From positions 26,276,224-26,340,223 of the forward strand of contig JACDQD010000003.1 in assembly GCA_019843655.1 (NCBI GenBank): DNA of 64,000 nt, read 5' to 3'. Under the pieces are notes generated by a model, which searched no databases, was not told the origin of the DNA, and worked only from the letters and a program-made list of their open reading frames with translations. Below are positions 51,171 through 61,411 of this stretch, piece by piece. Position numbers and translations under genes: made by a program. Source of the DNA: Lethocerus indicus (taxonomy: Eukaryota; Arthropoda; Insecta; Hemiptera; Belostomatidae). Position 1 is the stretch's first letter. Every line of letters begins with the position of its first letter.

Positions 51171-54100
51171 TATATTCGGGGCTCAATTACCGCGTAGCCC
51201 ACCTTCACTTCGGTAAATTTGGTCTAATTACTTGGGGAATACCCGGCTATTTGCGCCTGCCGCCCAACCCCTAATGACTATACCCCCCAATCTCTGAGAA
51301 GTTTTCTTCAACCCCGATAATGAAGAAAGTTACATTATTTGGCGGTTAGGGATCGGGTTTTTAATCGTATTTGAAAAGGATTCAGAACGCTCACAGCCGC
51401 GAAAATTTAATTACATTTTCAACAGAACTGAACCAATTAAGTATACCATCTACTCCCGATTATCACATTTTATATTTATTTGTAGGTATAAGACTACTCT
51501 CTCAGAGAAAGAATGATATATTTTATTACAATATGATGGGTTATTTTATCACCAGCTAATTTTTTTACAACTATTTAATTCATAAGCCACCATTCAGTGC
51601 AATGTATTCTTTAGTACAGGAGTGTAGTGTTTCGTGCATCTTATATTACACACTAAATCTGATACAATACAAATTATATGAGATTTACATTATATGGGTT
51701 ATAACATCGATGTAACAAATAATGATTATTCAGCTATGACATTTTTTAAATCCGATTAATAAACGCAGGTAAACAATGAATCTTTAAGCATTGTTGTGTT
51801 ATATAGCACAGCACGATGTACAAGTGGGAGGTTGTGACAACGTTTCATCTCTCGTTGTGACAATGGCGCGTGGATTTGGTGGTGCTCGCGCTTAAACATT
51901 CGGCGACCATTTTAGCGGCCCGACGATCAAAGGGCTCTGTAGGAGTGGCTAAGAAGGGAAGAGGAAATCCCGGCGGGAACAGAGAGGAAAGTTTTGCCCA
52001 GTATTTCGGAGCGGCTGAGGCCGCCCACCCAGGGGAAAACTGAATTCGAAACGTCGGCCTAATTAGCCGCCCTATTCACCGCCCCCCAATCAATCCACCC
52101 CGCCCTCCGATTCACTGAAACACCGTGTTTTTGTTGCCCCTATTTCACTCAATTTAGTTGCAATAGTTTCAATTCAATTAGACGCCATTCAAAAATTACT
52201 TCTCAGTACAAAAAGTAGTTCCGTAAAAAGAGTGTCATCCGTAAAGTTTGCGTAACATCTATTCTACTTACAGTGAACCGCAACATACCGGGATACTGTC
52301 TACCTCTATGGCTCAAAACGTATGAGGCATAATCTTTTGATTATTATACCATTAATACAAACAATTATTCTAGTAATTAACATATTTCGTCTTCAATTTA
52401 ACGTTTAGAATATATTCTTCAGGCGAACGCTTCGATATCTGAAGTACGATCCCAGTCAGGAGAGTTTCCATTCGAGCCAATTTCCGATTCATTCAGACAT
52501 GTCCTAATTGAAACAAATGTCCTTCGGTCCGGGGTCCGAATTCCCGAGTAAGCTAATTCCAAGTTTGAGAGTGCGCCCCTCGCTCACTCCCGAACACCAT
52601 CAGTATCGAGTTTCCTCATTGAATTGTGTTCTGTGTAACTTTAGCGCTGGGTCCATCCGGGTTGACGTGGATTAGAAGGGAGACTTTGACGCGGATAAGG
52701 GCCCAACAGACGATTTCGAGTTGGCGGCCCTCAGCTTTCACACTGACCCGACCGGCCTTTGTTCGCTCAGACCGGCTAACTTAGACCCACACTGGATAAT
52801 TACGCCGTTAAACAATCGTCTAGGAAATAGATCCCACGGCGGAGAGTACAGGGTGGAGAATTCAAATAAACAATAGTTTCTTATTACATATTTAATCTGT
52901 ATTATAGTTGCTAACATTACTCTGTTTTTAAAAATAATAGACACAAAAAGGAACAATTAATAAACCCGCTATTCCTTGTAAAATATTTCCGTTAGTGCAA
53001 TTATATGCGTGTAAATTCACGAAGGAATAAATACTAATTGAGATAAAGTTAGGATCGTCTGACATATGCTTCACGCTTAGGTGATTCTAATATTTCCTTC
53101 ATAATGACAGGACAATTTTCACTAGAAAATAACAGCTTTTCTTCCTAAATATGAATAGGATAATTTTACTACGCTTTAAGTAATCAAATACAAGACAAAA
53201 TATAATATTGGCTTTGCCTCTCCTTTCTATGCGCGTATTTTTAAAGATATGTTCATCATTGCTTATGTGTAGATAACACCAGTAGGAAAATGTTGACCGA
53301 TCTCCTTTGACTAAGCCATGTAATACTAAGGAGAGGAGGAATACATAGCCCACGACGAACCGAAATTCGAAATATAGCGGCAACGATTTTTGCCAGAAAC
53401 AAAGCACATTTATCAAGGGAAACTCTCAATTGGGTCTGACACTCGGGCTGAGGTTGGCCCCATTATAAGTCAATATTTCACCCTTTCACCCGCCGCCCTA
53501 TAACGATGCCGTCAATCCAGTCATTCCTCCACGAAGAAAATCGTTCTATTAAGTTTCACGCTAGCGTAAAAGGACCTAATTGTGTAATTTGAATTAGTTG
53601 AACATTTTCCAATAATTTTCCAACGGGCCAATAATTTCTGAAAAGACATATTTTCAGACATTTCTCACAGTCTATCTAACGTGTTGATGGAGCGAGACGG
53701 GCTACAATCTCCCGGAATAGGCGTTATATTTATCCCGACTGTCGAGTTTTGTTAAATGAAAATAAGCGGGTCCGAGAAATAACGGAAGGATTCAACAGGT
53801 AGCACCGAATGAGGCAGAAAACCGGGAATCTCGGTTTGGAAACAATTTAGGAACTTCTCGGTTGGGGGGAGTGAGGGGGTGGCCGACCCCGGGACCGTTT
53901 CTTGTTGGCAGTTCAAGTAGTGACGACCCAAAACTTGATCCCCATCCCAACTTGAAACCGAGTGCTCTACAAACTGCACTCTTTCCTTACCGCCTCCACC
54001 AATTTCCTACATTCGTCCAACTTTCCGTCCACCTTCCCATGTTTTCTCTCACCGCTCGTCCCAGCTGGACCTCTTTTTTCTTCCCTAAAATATGGTCCTA

Positions 54101-54673
54101 AAGCATGGTATAAGGTGTACGTCTTCAGCAAATAGTAGCAACTACAAAAAAATTTTAATTTGGATATTATACTGCTTAACATGAGTCTCCTATCGATTTT
54201 ATTTGCTTTCTGGCGTCCTGCTCAGTCCACGTGTTTTTTTTATATCCATGGAGTTTTGAGATAATATATAACCAAATGAGTGTTATGTCCACTCATACTA
54301 TTATGGTCGACGTGTTCCCTGTTGTCCAGTTGCTGAAATTCTTCAAGTCATTGTTCTGAGTTATCTTCTTGAATACTCAAAAAATATTGCATTTTTTCAA
54401 GAAAGCAATTTTTCCGTTCCTCTTTTTATTACTTTTTTTAAAAAGCCGGAAGAGAAGTTCCAATACCTTAATATTATTTCTGCTTAAGAAGATTATATTC
54501 TGGGCGCCCCGTAAACTCATCAGTGCCTAATTAATATCTCCCGGGGGACGATATAAACTCCCCCAAAACACAACATAATTACCCATAACTGGGACAAGGT
54601 GTGTATTGATTATACGCCGGCTTCCTGTCTTGGGCCTTCAGTGTGTGTGGGATGATGGGTTTCTTGGGGATAA
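51171..54673. other. Non-coding DNA, no gene recognised
   Basis: This includes a G+C-rich patch at 51850-52130, in which GTTGTGACAA occurs twice within 35 bp (51831-51864), and a G-run at 53863-53882. The longest frame, 53099-53416 (-, 105 codons), is hydrophobic and A+T-rich and shows no known domain. Confidence 0.55.
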
Positions 54674-54763
54674 CCACATCCTTTATAAAGGGGCCCCTTC
54701 GCCGCCCCCTATAATTATCCAGGCTGAAGGATGAGCGAGGCCGATGAGCTTATAAGGATGTGG
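54674..54763. repeat. Stem-loop with 14-15 bp arms
   Basis: CCACATCCTTTATAA (54674-54688) pairs with TTATAAGGATGTGG (54750-54763) apart from one bulged T. The loop is 61 nt and G+C-rich. The left arm overlaps two palindromes, CCTTTATAAAGG (54680-54691) and AAGGGGCCCCTT (54688-54699). The inner loop does not continue the pairing, so a microRNA precursor is unlikely. Confidence 0.6.
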
Positions 54764-54897
54764 AACGGGGTCGGCTGGGTTGGGGGCGGCTGTGGCTGGT
54801 AGCGGGAGACAGACAGGTGGGATAACAAAGCCAGACCCCCCGCAATTGGGACTCGGCGGATTAATTTAGTCCCTGTTCCACGTTCACTACACTACAT

Positions 54898-54946
54898 GAT
54901 TAATTCCTCCCTTTAATATATGCCATAAATCTCCAGTTTTGTCTTG
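54898..54946 (+). repeat. Diverged local direct repeat, copy C
   Basis: GATTAATT, then CCTTTAAT, then TATGCCATAAATCTC (15 bases) are shared in order with 55611-55658. Only one indel and a few substitutions separate the copies over about 38 bp. It lies in A+T-rich non-coding DNA. Confidence 0.7.
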
Positions 54947-55610
54947 GCTGCGGTATAAGACCCTCCCGGATCTTATAATGTGATCATACTCAAACTGCGG
55001 ACTGTTAATGTTTTGAAAATTTTCACGCATTCCTTGAAACCACGTAGAATTAATTTATTTTTAAGAATATTCGGTGGGAGTCCTGTGCAAAATATCGCAG
55101 TAAGCGTCTTATAAGGCACAATCTTACATAATTATGATTTACATGCAAAGCTGATATTTATAGGCGGATGTGGTCCAATTAGGCACACAAAGAAAATTAA
55201 TATTATTAATATAAGACTAAAACGCCCCATTAAATTTTTCATAATGAAAATAGTGTGTTGAATATCGGTTTGCAAAGTAGTAAATAAAGTAGACGATTCC
55301 TTGCTCAATTATTTATTATCAACCAAATAATTTAAGGGCTACCACAGTGGTTGAAACGTTATGCTATCGAAAGTTCTCAATTTTAAAGTTAAACTGTTTT
55401 TATTCTTTATACAAAATGATATTTCGTATTTGGATTATGTTTAAGGTAGATAAGTGTTGGGGATATAAAGTTAATCTTATACAATGCAGATCTCACAGGC
55501 ATTATGTCCATTTGAGGATATTAAACTGTAGGGGTTTTGCCTCTAAACTATTTATTAAGCGGATTAACTTGGCGCATCCTTAGCGCACACCTTCTTGACT
55601 TACACCGCCT

Positions 55611-55658
55611 GATTAATTTTGCCTTTAATGTATGCCATAAATCTCTTAGCCAAGTCTC
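55611..55658 (+). repeat. Diverged local direct repeat, copy D
   Basis: Partner of 54898-54946, 713 bp downstream in the same orientation. Similarity fades after CTTAGCCAAGTCT. It is unrelated in sequence to the 50679/51105 pair. Confidence 0.7.
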
Positions 55659-57689
55659 TTCTTAACGCTCTACTACATCATCTTGTACGATTATTATCTT
55701 CTGACTGTAGTTGCATCGATCGTAATTTCGTTTAGGAAGTACCACCACGTTATTTGCACTACCAACGATAACATTAGCAAAACTATAATACATTAGGACA
55801 TTACAACTCTATCTCTTCTCCCGGAACTATTAAATTCTCTGAATTTTCAAGCGTTATGAATTTATCATTAATTTAGAATTATTGATGAATTCCATGTTTC
55901 GTACTAATTCACAGGATTTCATTTTTCAATAGCAATCGGAAGGCTTTTAATTATTACAACGAGGCTTCATTGCACATGGGTTAAGGTTTTATTGGATTTT
56001 AATTCAATTAAGACTAGTGAATGTTGTTCCTCGTTAAATTCAGTTTAATTCTCACTGAATATTTAAAATATCAGTCATTCACCAATCCGGGGAAGTTTAA
56101 AAACAACCATTAAAATGAGATACTTTAATAACATTTTTGTGAACATACAGACTAAAAAATATCGAAAATATTGCTAGCTAGCAAGTTTGACAAATGTTTC
56201 GCCCTTACTTCAAACATGCGTGTAAATTCTGGAATGAATTCCAGCCCACCTTAACACTTATTTAAAAAAAAGAACGTCCCCGCGGTGTCGAGGAATGGTT
56301 GAAGAGATGCGATCGGAAAGAAAATAGTGAGGGGGAGAAGACGTGTCGAAAGGTGAGAAAGATTTATGAGGACGGGTGACAGAGGAGTCCAACCCTTCCG
56401 CCTTAAATAAACATCCCTCCCAGACCCATTTAATAATGCAACCTTTCCCTTCCCAGGCACGCCCCTGCTGTGGTCATAATACACCGAGCAATGCAGCCGA
56501 GCTCCGACAAGTATTTTTTTCTTAAATGTAAAATTCCTCCTCCCTAATTATATGTATATAGAACACACTAGATATTGATTATTTAAAAGTGGAATTTCAC
56601 TAGGACTACCAGCCCTACATTCTTACTCCGTATCTTCACTTCTTGTTGATTAAGTGCCTAACATATTAACTCCACTGTGTGAAATGTGCAATTGAGAAAC
56701 GAGTTGTGGAATCCAATAATTTCGCGTGGTCTTAAGGTTGAAAGTTCTTCGGTCGTCGTCCAGGCGCCGAACGGAGGTACGAATATGACGAAACTGATAT
56801 ATGTAGATTTAGACCGATTCCAGCGATCTGCATAAATTTGTGTGTATATCAACGCGATTCTATACACCGGCGTTTTCATCATTATGATACGACATCAATT
56901 ATCTCGGGATTGCTGGTATTGAGCCGGGAATTATAGTTCGATCGATCATTCGTGTCAATAAATCCAACACCAACCTTCTAGAGCATTTTAATTGTCAGCG
57001 ATATTTTTTATACTCATTTCAGTCTTCATATATTTCCTTTTATATTTCTGCATGGTCTAGCATGAGACCGAATTGGGGCGTGTTGACGAAGGTAGAAGAT
57101 CACAAGGTGTTAGAGAAAGAGTTTTGATAAAAATTATCGTTCACAGAGTTCCCGACCGTTCGTCGATGCATATAAATCGGTTTCAGGTTGAGATTTTAAC
57201 ACGAGTAGTGCTCCGTGTGGAGTGAAGGTGACTCCTTTTAGTCTAACAATGGAAACGTTCCAGTCGAAGCTCCGGGTTGGCTGTTCGACAAAAAGGAGAT
57301 TGTTCAAAGGGAATTCAGAATAAATAGAACGATTTTAGTCTCTTTCTCTCCCATTTTTCCCCCTTCGTAATCAGTAGGGGGAAAAAAGGGAGGCCGGATT
57401 GGTAAGGACGTTATCAAAGTCGAAGCAACAGACGTTGCCCCCCTCCTTGCTTATGTGCCTGCATCTGGCTTCCAGTTGACCTATCGGACAGTCGCAGAAT
57501 ATTACCGAAAAATTAAGTCTCTCCTACTTTTATACATTAAGCTATTTATTTTGCACGATTTAACCCGACAATTTACCCTTCCGGTGGGACGTGGAATTAG
57601 ACTTGAAAAAATCGAAAGCTCGCATTGTCACTCGGAACATCAGCTCCCATCACACAGTTTTGTAGAAGATCGTTTTAATTAATAAAACG
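55659..57689. other. Non-coding DNA, no gene recognised
   Basis: A+T-rich with short frames on both strands (56251-56484 -, 56658-56882 -, 57455-57682 +), none recognisable. Confidence 0.55.
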
Positions 57690-57697
57690 CAGTAACT

Positions 57698-57775
57698 TAA
57701 GTATTATTATATATTAATATATTATATTAATTTTATATTTATATTATATTAATTAATATATTATATATTAAATAA
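57698..57775. repeat. A/T-only low-complexity tract
   Basis: About 75 bases made almost only of TATTAATATA-type words with many local palindromes. It lies just upstream of two overlapping open frames (57779-58320). Confidence 0.85.
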
Positions 57776-58320
57776 ACTTTGCATTTACTTGTTGTGATGA
57801 ATGCCATTCAAAAACGCAAAAGTGAAATATTGATATGCACCTCACGTCGATGTCCGGTCAACTGCCTTAATGTTCTAGCCTATCTACGTTGTTTTTATCA
57901 CCCGCTTCGATATTTTAAACACTGTATTGATACAAAAAATAAAATAGAAGCACAAAAATTGTTTCCTCTTAATTCTTATACCGTCAATGTCCAGTACGCG
58001 AAAAGTTGGTAGAAAATCAAACCTATTTTAAATATTTTCATGACGAAAACATTTGCATATTAGCCTATAATAGTTTTTATTTTTATGATTCCCTATCATT
58101 AAACAACCCGCGCGTTGACTGTTTAAATTTTACAATTAAAAATGATACCAAAATTGTATTAAAACTGAATCAGCGGATTAAACGAGCTTTTGGATTAAAA
58201 TCCCTTGCCCTATCAGTTGACCCCGATCGCCTTTGCGACTACCACCCACACTTGCGTATTATCCGATTATATGCGGAGATGGAATTATTCCAAGTTGTTC
58301 CTTTCCAACGGTCCTGCTAG

Positions 58321-60497
58321 GGTTGCCGCTGTTATGTTGTAGGTTAGAGACAGATAAAGAGTTTAATACAAGGCGACATAATTTATAGCCTCCCTCCTCC
58401 TTCCTTTCTCCTGCTTCCGCTCCGCTCTGTTTGAGAAAGCCGGGCTCTATCCTCTCCTTGCGGTTTCCTTCCCCGACCGGATATATTTCTTAAATCTAAT
58501 TCTCTTCCCCTTCCTCCCTCCTCGCAGATAAACAATAAGATTCGGCCGCAACGGAGTCGAGTCTTGTAATTTCACTCGGAAAATTGAACTTCCCGGATGT
58601 TATTCGTGATTAAATTCAGTCCGGAGTGTATACCGGCGTTTCGGCCACGGTGCTAATTGCTGACGGTAAACGCGGTCCCCGGTTACGGTAGACGGACACG
58701 GGGAGCGGAAAGTGAAATTAATTTTCGGCCCCGACAATGAATTAACCCGCTCTATTGTCCCAGGTTCTCACGAGGGACGTTCTGCAAAATCTGGTCATGA
58801 CCGGTCCGTTCTTGCTGTGTAAATGGATTCAAGGAACATTGAGCATAAATTTTATTTGTCGTCGTTCGTGCGGTCTTTTTTCGATTCACTGCGTTTGGTG
58901 TACATGTGCGCAGGCTTCTCGCCGTTTTCAGTAGCATTCCGCCGGTATGTTAGAGAGGCATTACTGACAGTACGAGGCTTGACAAAATCAGTGAGTAGAG
59001 GATCCGCTATATTACACCTTTATTTGTGATAAAACTGAATGCACCGACCTCATTCAAACACAAATCAAAGCCGGAAAATTTCTAATCGACCGCATAATAT
59101 CTGCACTGCAGTAATTGCGATTGACCAGGTGTTCAATCGGCGACCGGAACGTATGAATAAATGTGGAAATAGATCGCTCCTTTGGCCAGGATTATAGAAG
59201 AAGACACCCACATTTAACGCCTACAACACATTTCAATAAAACATTCATTAACAACTAGACAAATCTATCCGCCACGAAAATAATGTGAACGAAATAATGG
59301 AGACGGAATTTTCCCCTTTAGACTTTTAAACGTACTCATTGATCCGAATTACATGGAATAAGATTAATTATTTACGTTTCAATTTGTATCGGGACCACAG
59401 GTAGAATGGTAAAGCTAATGGCGAACATTATTCTTGTTTTGTTGTTCCCGATAGTATCGCCCGCGGTCTCTAAAATTCTATCTCGGTCCTGGATTCAAGC
59501 TTGGGGACTTACGTCGGGGTAGAATTTCCCCCCGGAGGGTTCGGAAGAGTTTATAAGGGAAACAAGAACGCGGTTTTAATTAAGGAGTCTCGGAGATGTT
59601 TCCCTAACGTTGACACTCCGTTCCGTTGTCTCCACCCGCCCGGCCCGCGCCCGCCTCTTCTCCTCCTATTCTGTCTAGAGAATTATAATTTTCACGGAAC
59701 ATCTTCCCCCTCACACAGGTGAACTCTGTCGTCGACGGGTGTCGTTTGACCAGGTCCTGTCGAAAGTTAATTAACCGAGCGTTGCCCGGGTTCATTACAG
59801 AGGGAAATGACCGGGAAAATCCTGCGCTACCTGTAAGAAGCCTGGAACAAAAAAAATACCGAGAAAGCCTCTCTGGAAAAGTGGATTTACCGCGAAAGGA
59901 AACCTCCCCGCCCATTGTCCCATGGAAGCGCGGGGCCGCCCCCTTCTTCCTTTTCGGGTGAAATGAGTTTTCATGAGACAAGGAAATATTTTGAATTAAC
60001 ACTGTTGGCTTTTATTTTCGAAAGAGAACGGTGCCCCATAAGGTCTGCGGTTCATTTTAAATTTGTTTTTTTATGCGTAGTATTTAATTCTGTATATAGG
60101 AAAATCAAAAATATTAAATCAGCGAGGCGCGTTATAAACGAAGCATGTCCCTAACTCGGACTAGTTAGCGGGTCATATTAATAATAAAATTTCTACTTAG
60201 TGTTAGACAGATTCAAATTTCTAAAACCTCCTTTAGTATTTCGTAAGTGATATTTGGATATGATACAGTTTACTGGGTTTTCCTCAAACAAATTGTCACT
60301 ATAATATGGTCGAGATATTAATGAACACGTGCAAAACAGTACAGTGAGTCGAAGAACACGAGTTTTAATAATAAAATCATTAATCTCATTAGCATCCCGA
60401 AGTCTACATTTAGAATTAAAGCCATTGAGTGAAATTATTTAATAAAACACAATGACTACGACTCATACAATTTGACTACTAACCACTGAGTAATAAT
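58321..60497. other. Non-coding DNA, no gene recognised
   Basis: This starts with a pyrimidine-rich stretch (58380-58526) and contains G+C-richer patches at 58600-58750 and 59500-59950. The latter has facing frames of 132 (-, 59604-60002) and 80 codons (+, 59719-59961), with no domain in either. 60180-60497 is A+T-rich. Confidence 0.55.
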
Positions 60498-60735
60498 TTA
60501 ACCCTCTATGGGCCGAATTTTATTTTAAATACAAAAAAATTGAGGGAATGAAAAATCAGCAATTATAAACCTTATATATGCAAATGAAAAAAAATTTATA
60601 TTAATATTGGTTGTCTTGACAACGTTGTAGGATTAAGATTTATCCGCCATCTCACGAAAAAAGCTATAATTATTTGGTAAAATCTCGATGAATTGTAATG
60701 TGACCTGAAAATTACACTGGCCCGTAGAGGGTTAA
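60498..60735. mobile_element. Second piggyBac-like MITE with TTAA target-site duplication
   Basis: A 230-bp body (60502-60731) is bordered by TTAA at 60498-60501 and 60732-60735. Terminal inverted repeats read CCCTCTATGGGCC on the left and CCCTCTACGGGCC on the right after complementing, 12 of 13 identical. The ends share only the CCC(T) start with the 11711-12180 element, so it belongs to a different family of the same superfamily. The interior is A+T-rich and non-coding. Confidence 0.88.
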
Positions 60736-61336
60736 ATTAGTCCTATTTCCAACACAAGGAAATATTGCACGGTTGTTTACTACCTGAATATTATCTTAAA
60801 AATGTTGGCCCTGTCTCAGTTCTGAGCCGTGGTTATAATTATAATTTGTCGAAGAGTGGTACGGTTCTCTACAGTTTCGTCGTATCATTGAAAACATCTC
60901 CGGCCCACTTAATTAAAACGGGCCTGTTGTTTTCTGGCTCCGAAATTCTCCGGATCCTCGGGCCTGTCGGAAGGAGCCTCCCCCATAAACATGCTCCCCG
61001 TTCCCCCGCCCCCGCCCGCCATCACCCTTTACCTTGGAGCCGAAATTTCACCTCGGGTGAATTTTTTCGGCCTCGACTGGTGAAAATTAATTAAATTTCC
61101 ACCTTGCCGTTTGGCCGTGTACTGCGGTGTCGCCTCCGCTGCCGCGAAATTACGGTCTCTTCTAATTTCTCATCGGCCCCGTTTTTGTTCCCCCACAATT
61201 TTGAAAGCGAAACCCCAAAACTGTATTTATTATTAGGTGTTACACTATTTCGAAGGAATGATTCCGAAACGTTTCAAACAAAACGATCATGTGTAAAATG
61301 ACTTTGAATATAGTTATCATTTTCTTTTCTTTTCAG
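60736..61336. other. Presumed intron end upstream of the exon
   Basis: This includes a G+C-rich patch (60900-61160) with a 109-codon plus-strand frame (60765-61094) of no recognisable family. A pyrimidine-rich tract at 61314-61334, mainly T and C, leads to the CAG acceptor at 61334-61336. Confidence 0.5.
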
Positions 61337-61411
61337 ACTTGTGTGAGACCCAAATCAGTGTTACTCGTCGTTTCTCTGGCGGGAATTAAAGTCTGCAGTC
61401 CAGATGGCAGG
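61337..61411 (+). CDS. Internal exon, possible PTB/PID-domain fragment
   Basis: A polypyrimidine tract and CAG end at 61336, and GTAAGT begins at 61412. Between them lie 75 bases, exactly 25 codons, open in the phase that starts at the first base. The translation begins Thr-Cys-Val-Arg-Pro-Lys, continues SVLLVVSLAGIKV and ends Cys-Ser-Pro-Asp-Gly-Arg. Alternating hydrophobic residues, then Gly-Ile-Lys-Val and a polar turn, resemble the strand pair in PTB/PID domains (Numb, Dab, GULP/Ced-6, ANKS1 and relatives) where a Gly-(Val/Leu/Ile)-(Lys/Arg)-(Val/Ile) motif precedes an acidic turn. Such proteins are cytoplasmic adaptors that bind NPxY-type tails. The splice sites are direct observation, the family match is by eye, and the exact gene is not identified. 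No partner exon was found in the window: the neighbouring exons must lie far upstream and beyond the right edge, or escape detection. Confidence 0.55.

Noticed and set aside
58501..58526. Pyrimidine tract ending in CGCAG, a possible splice acceptor
   Set aside because: The frame after it stays open for only about 13 codons and no convincing donor follows.
59604..60002. 132-codon frame on the minus strand
   Set aside because: It overlaps plus-strand frames in the same G+C-rich patch and shows no motif, splice boundary or conservation clue.
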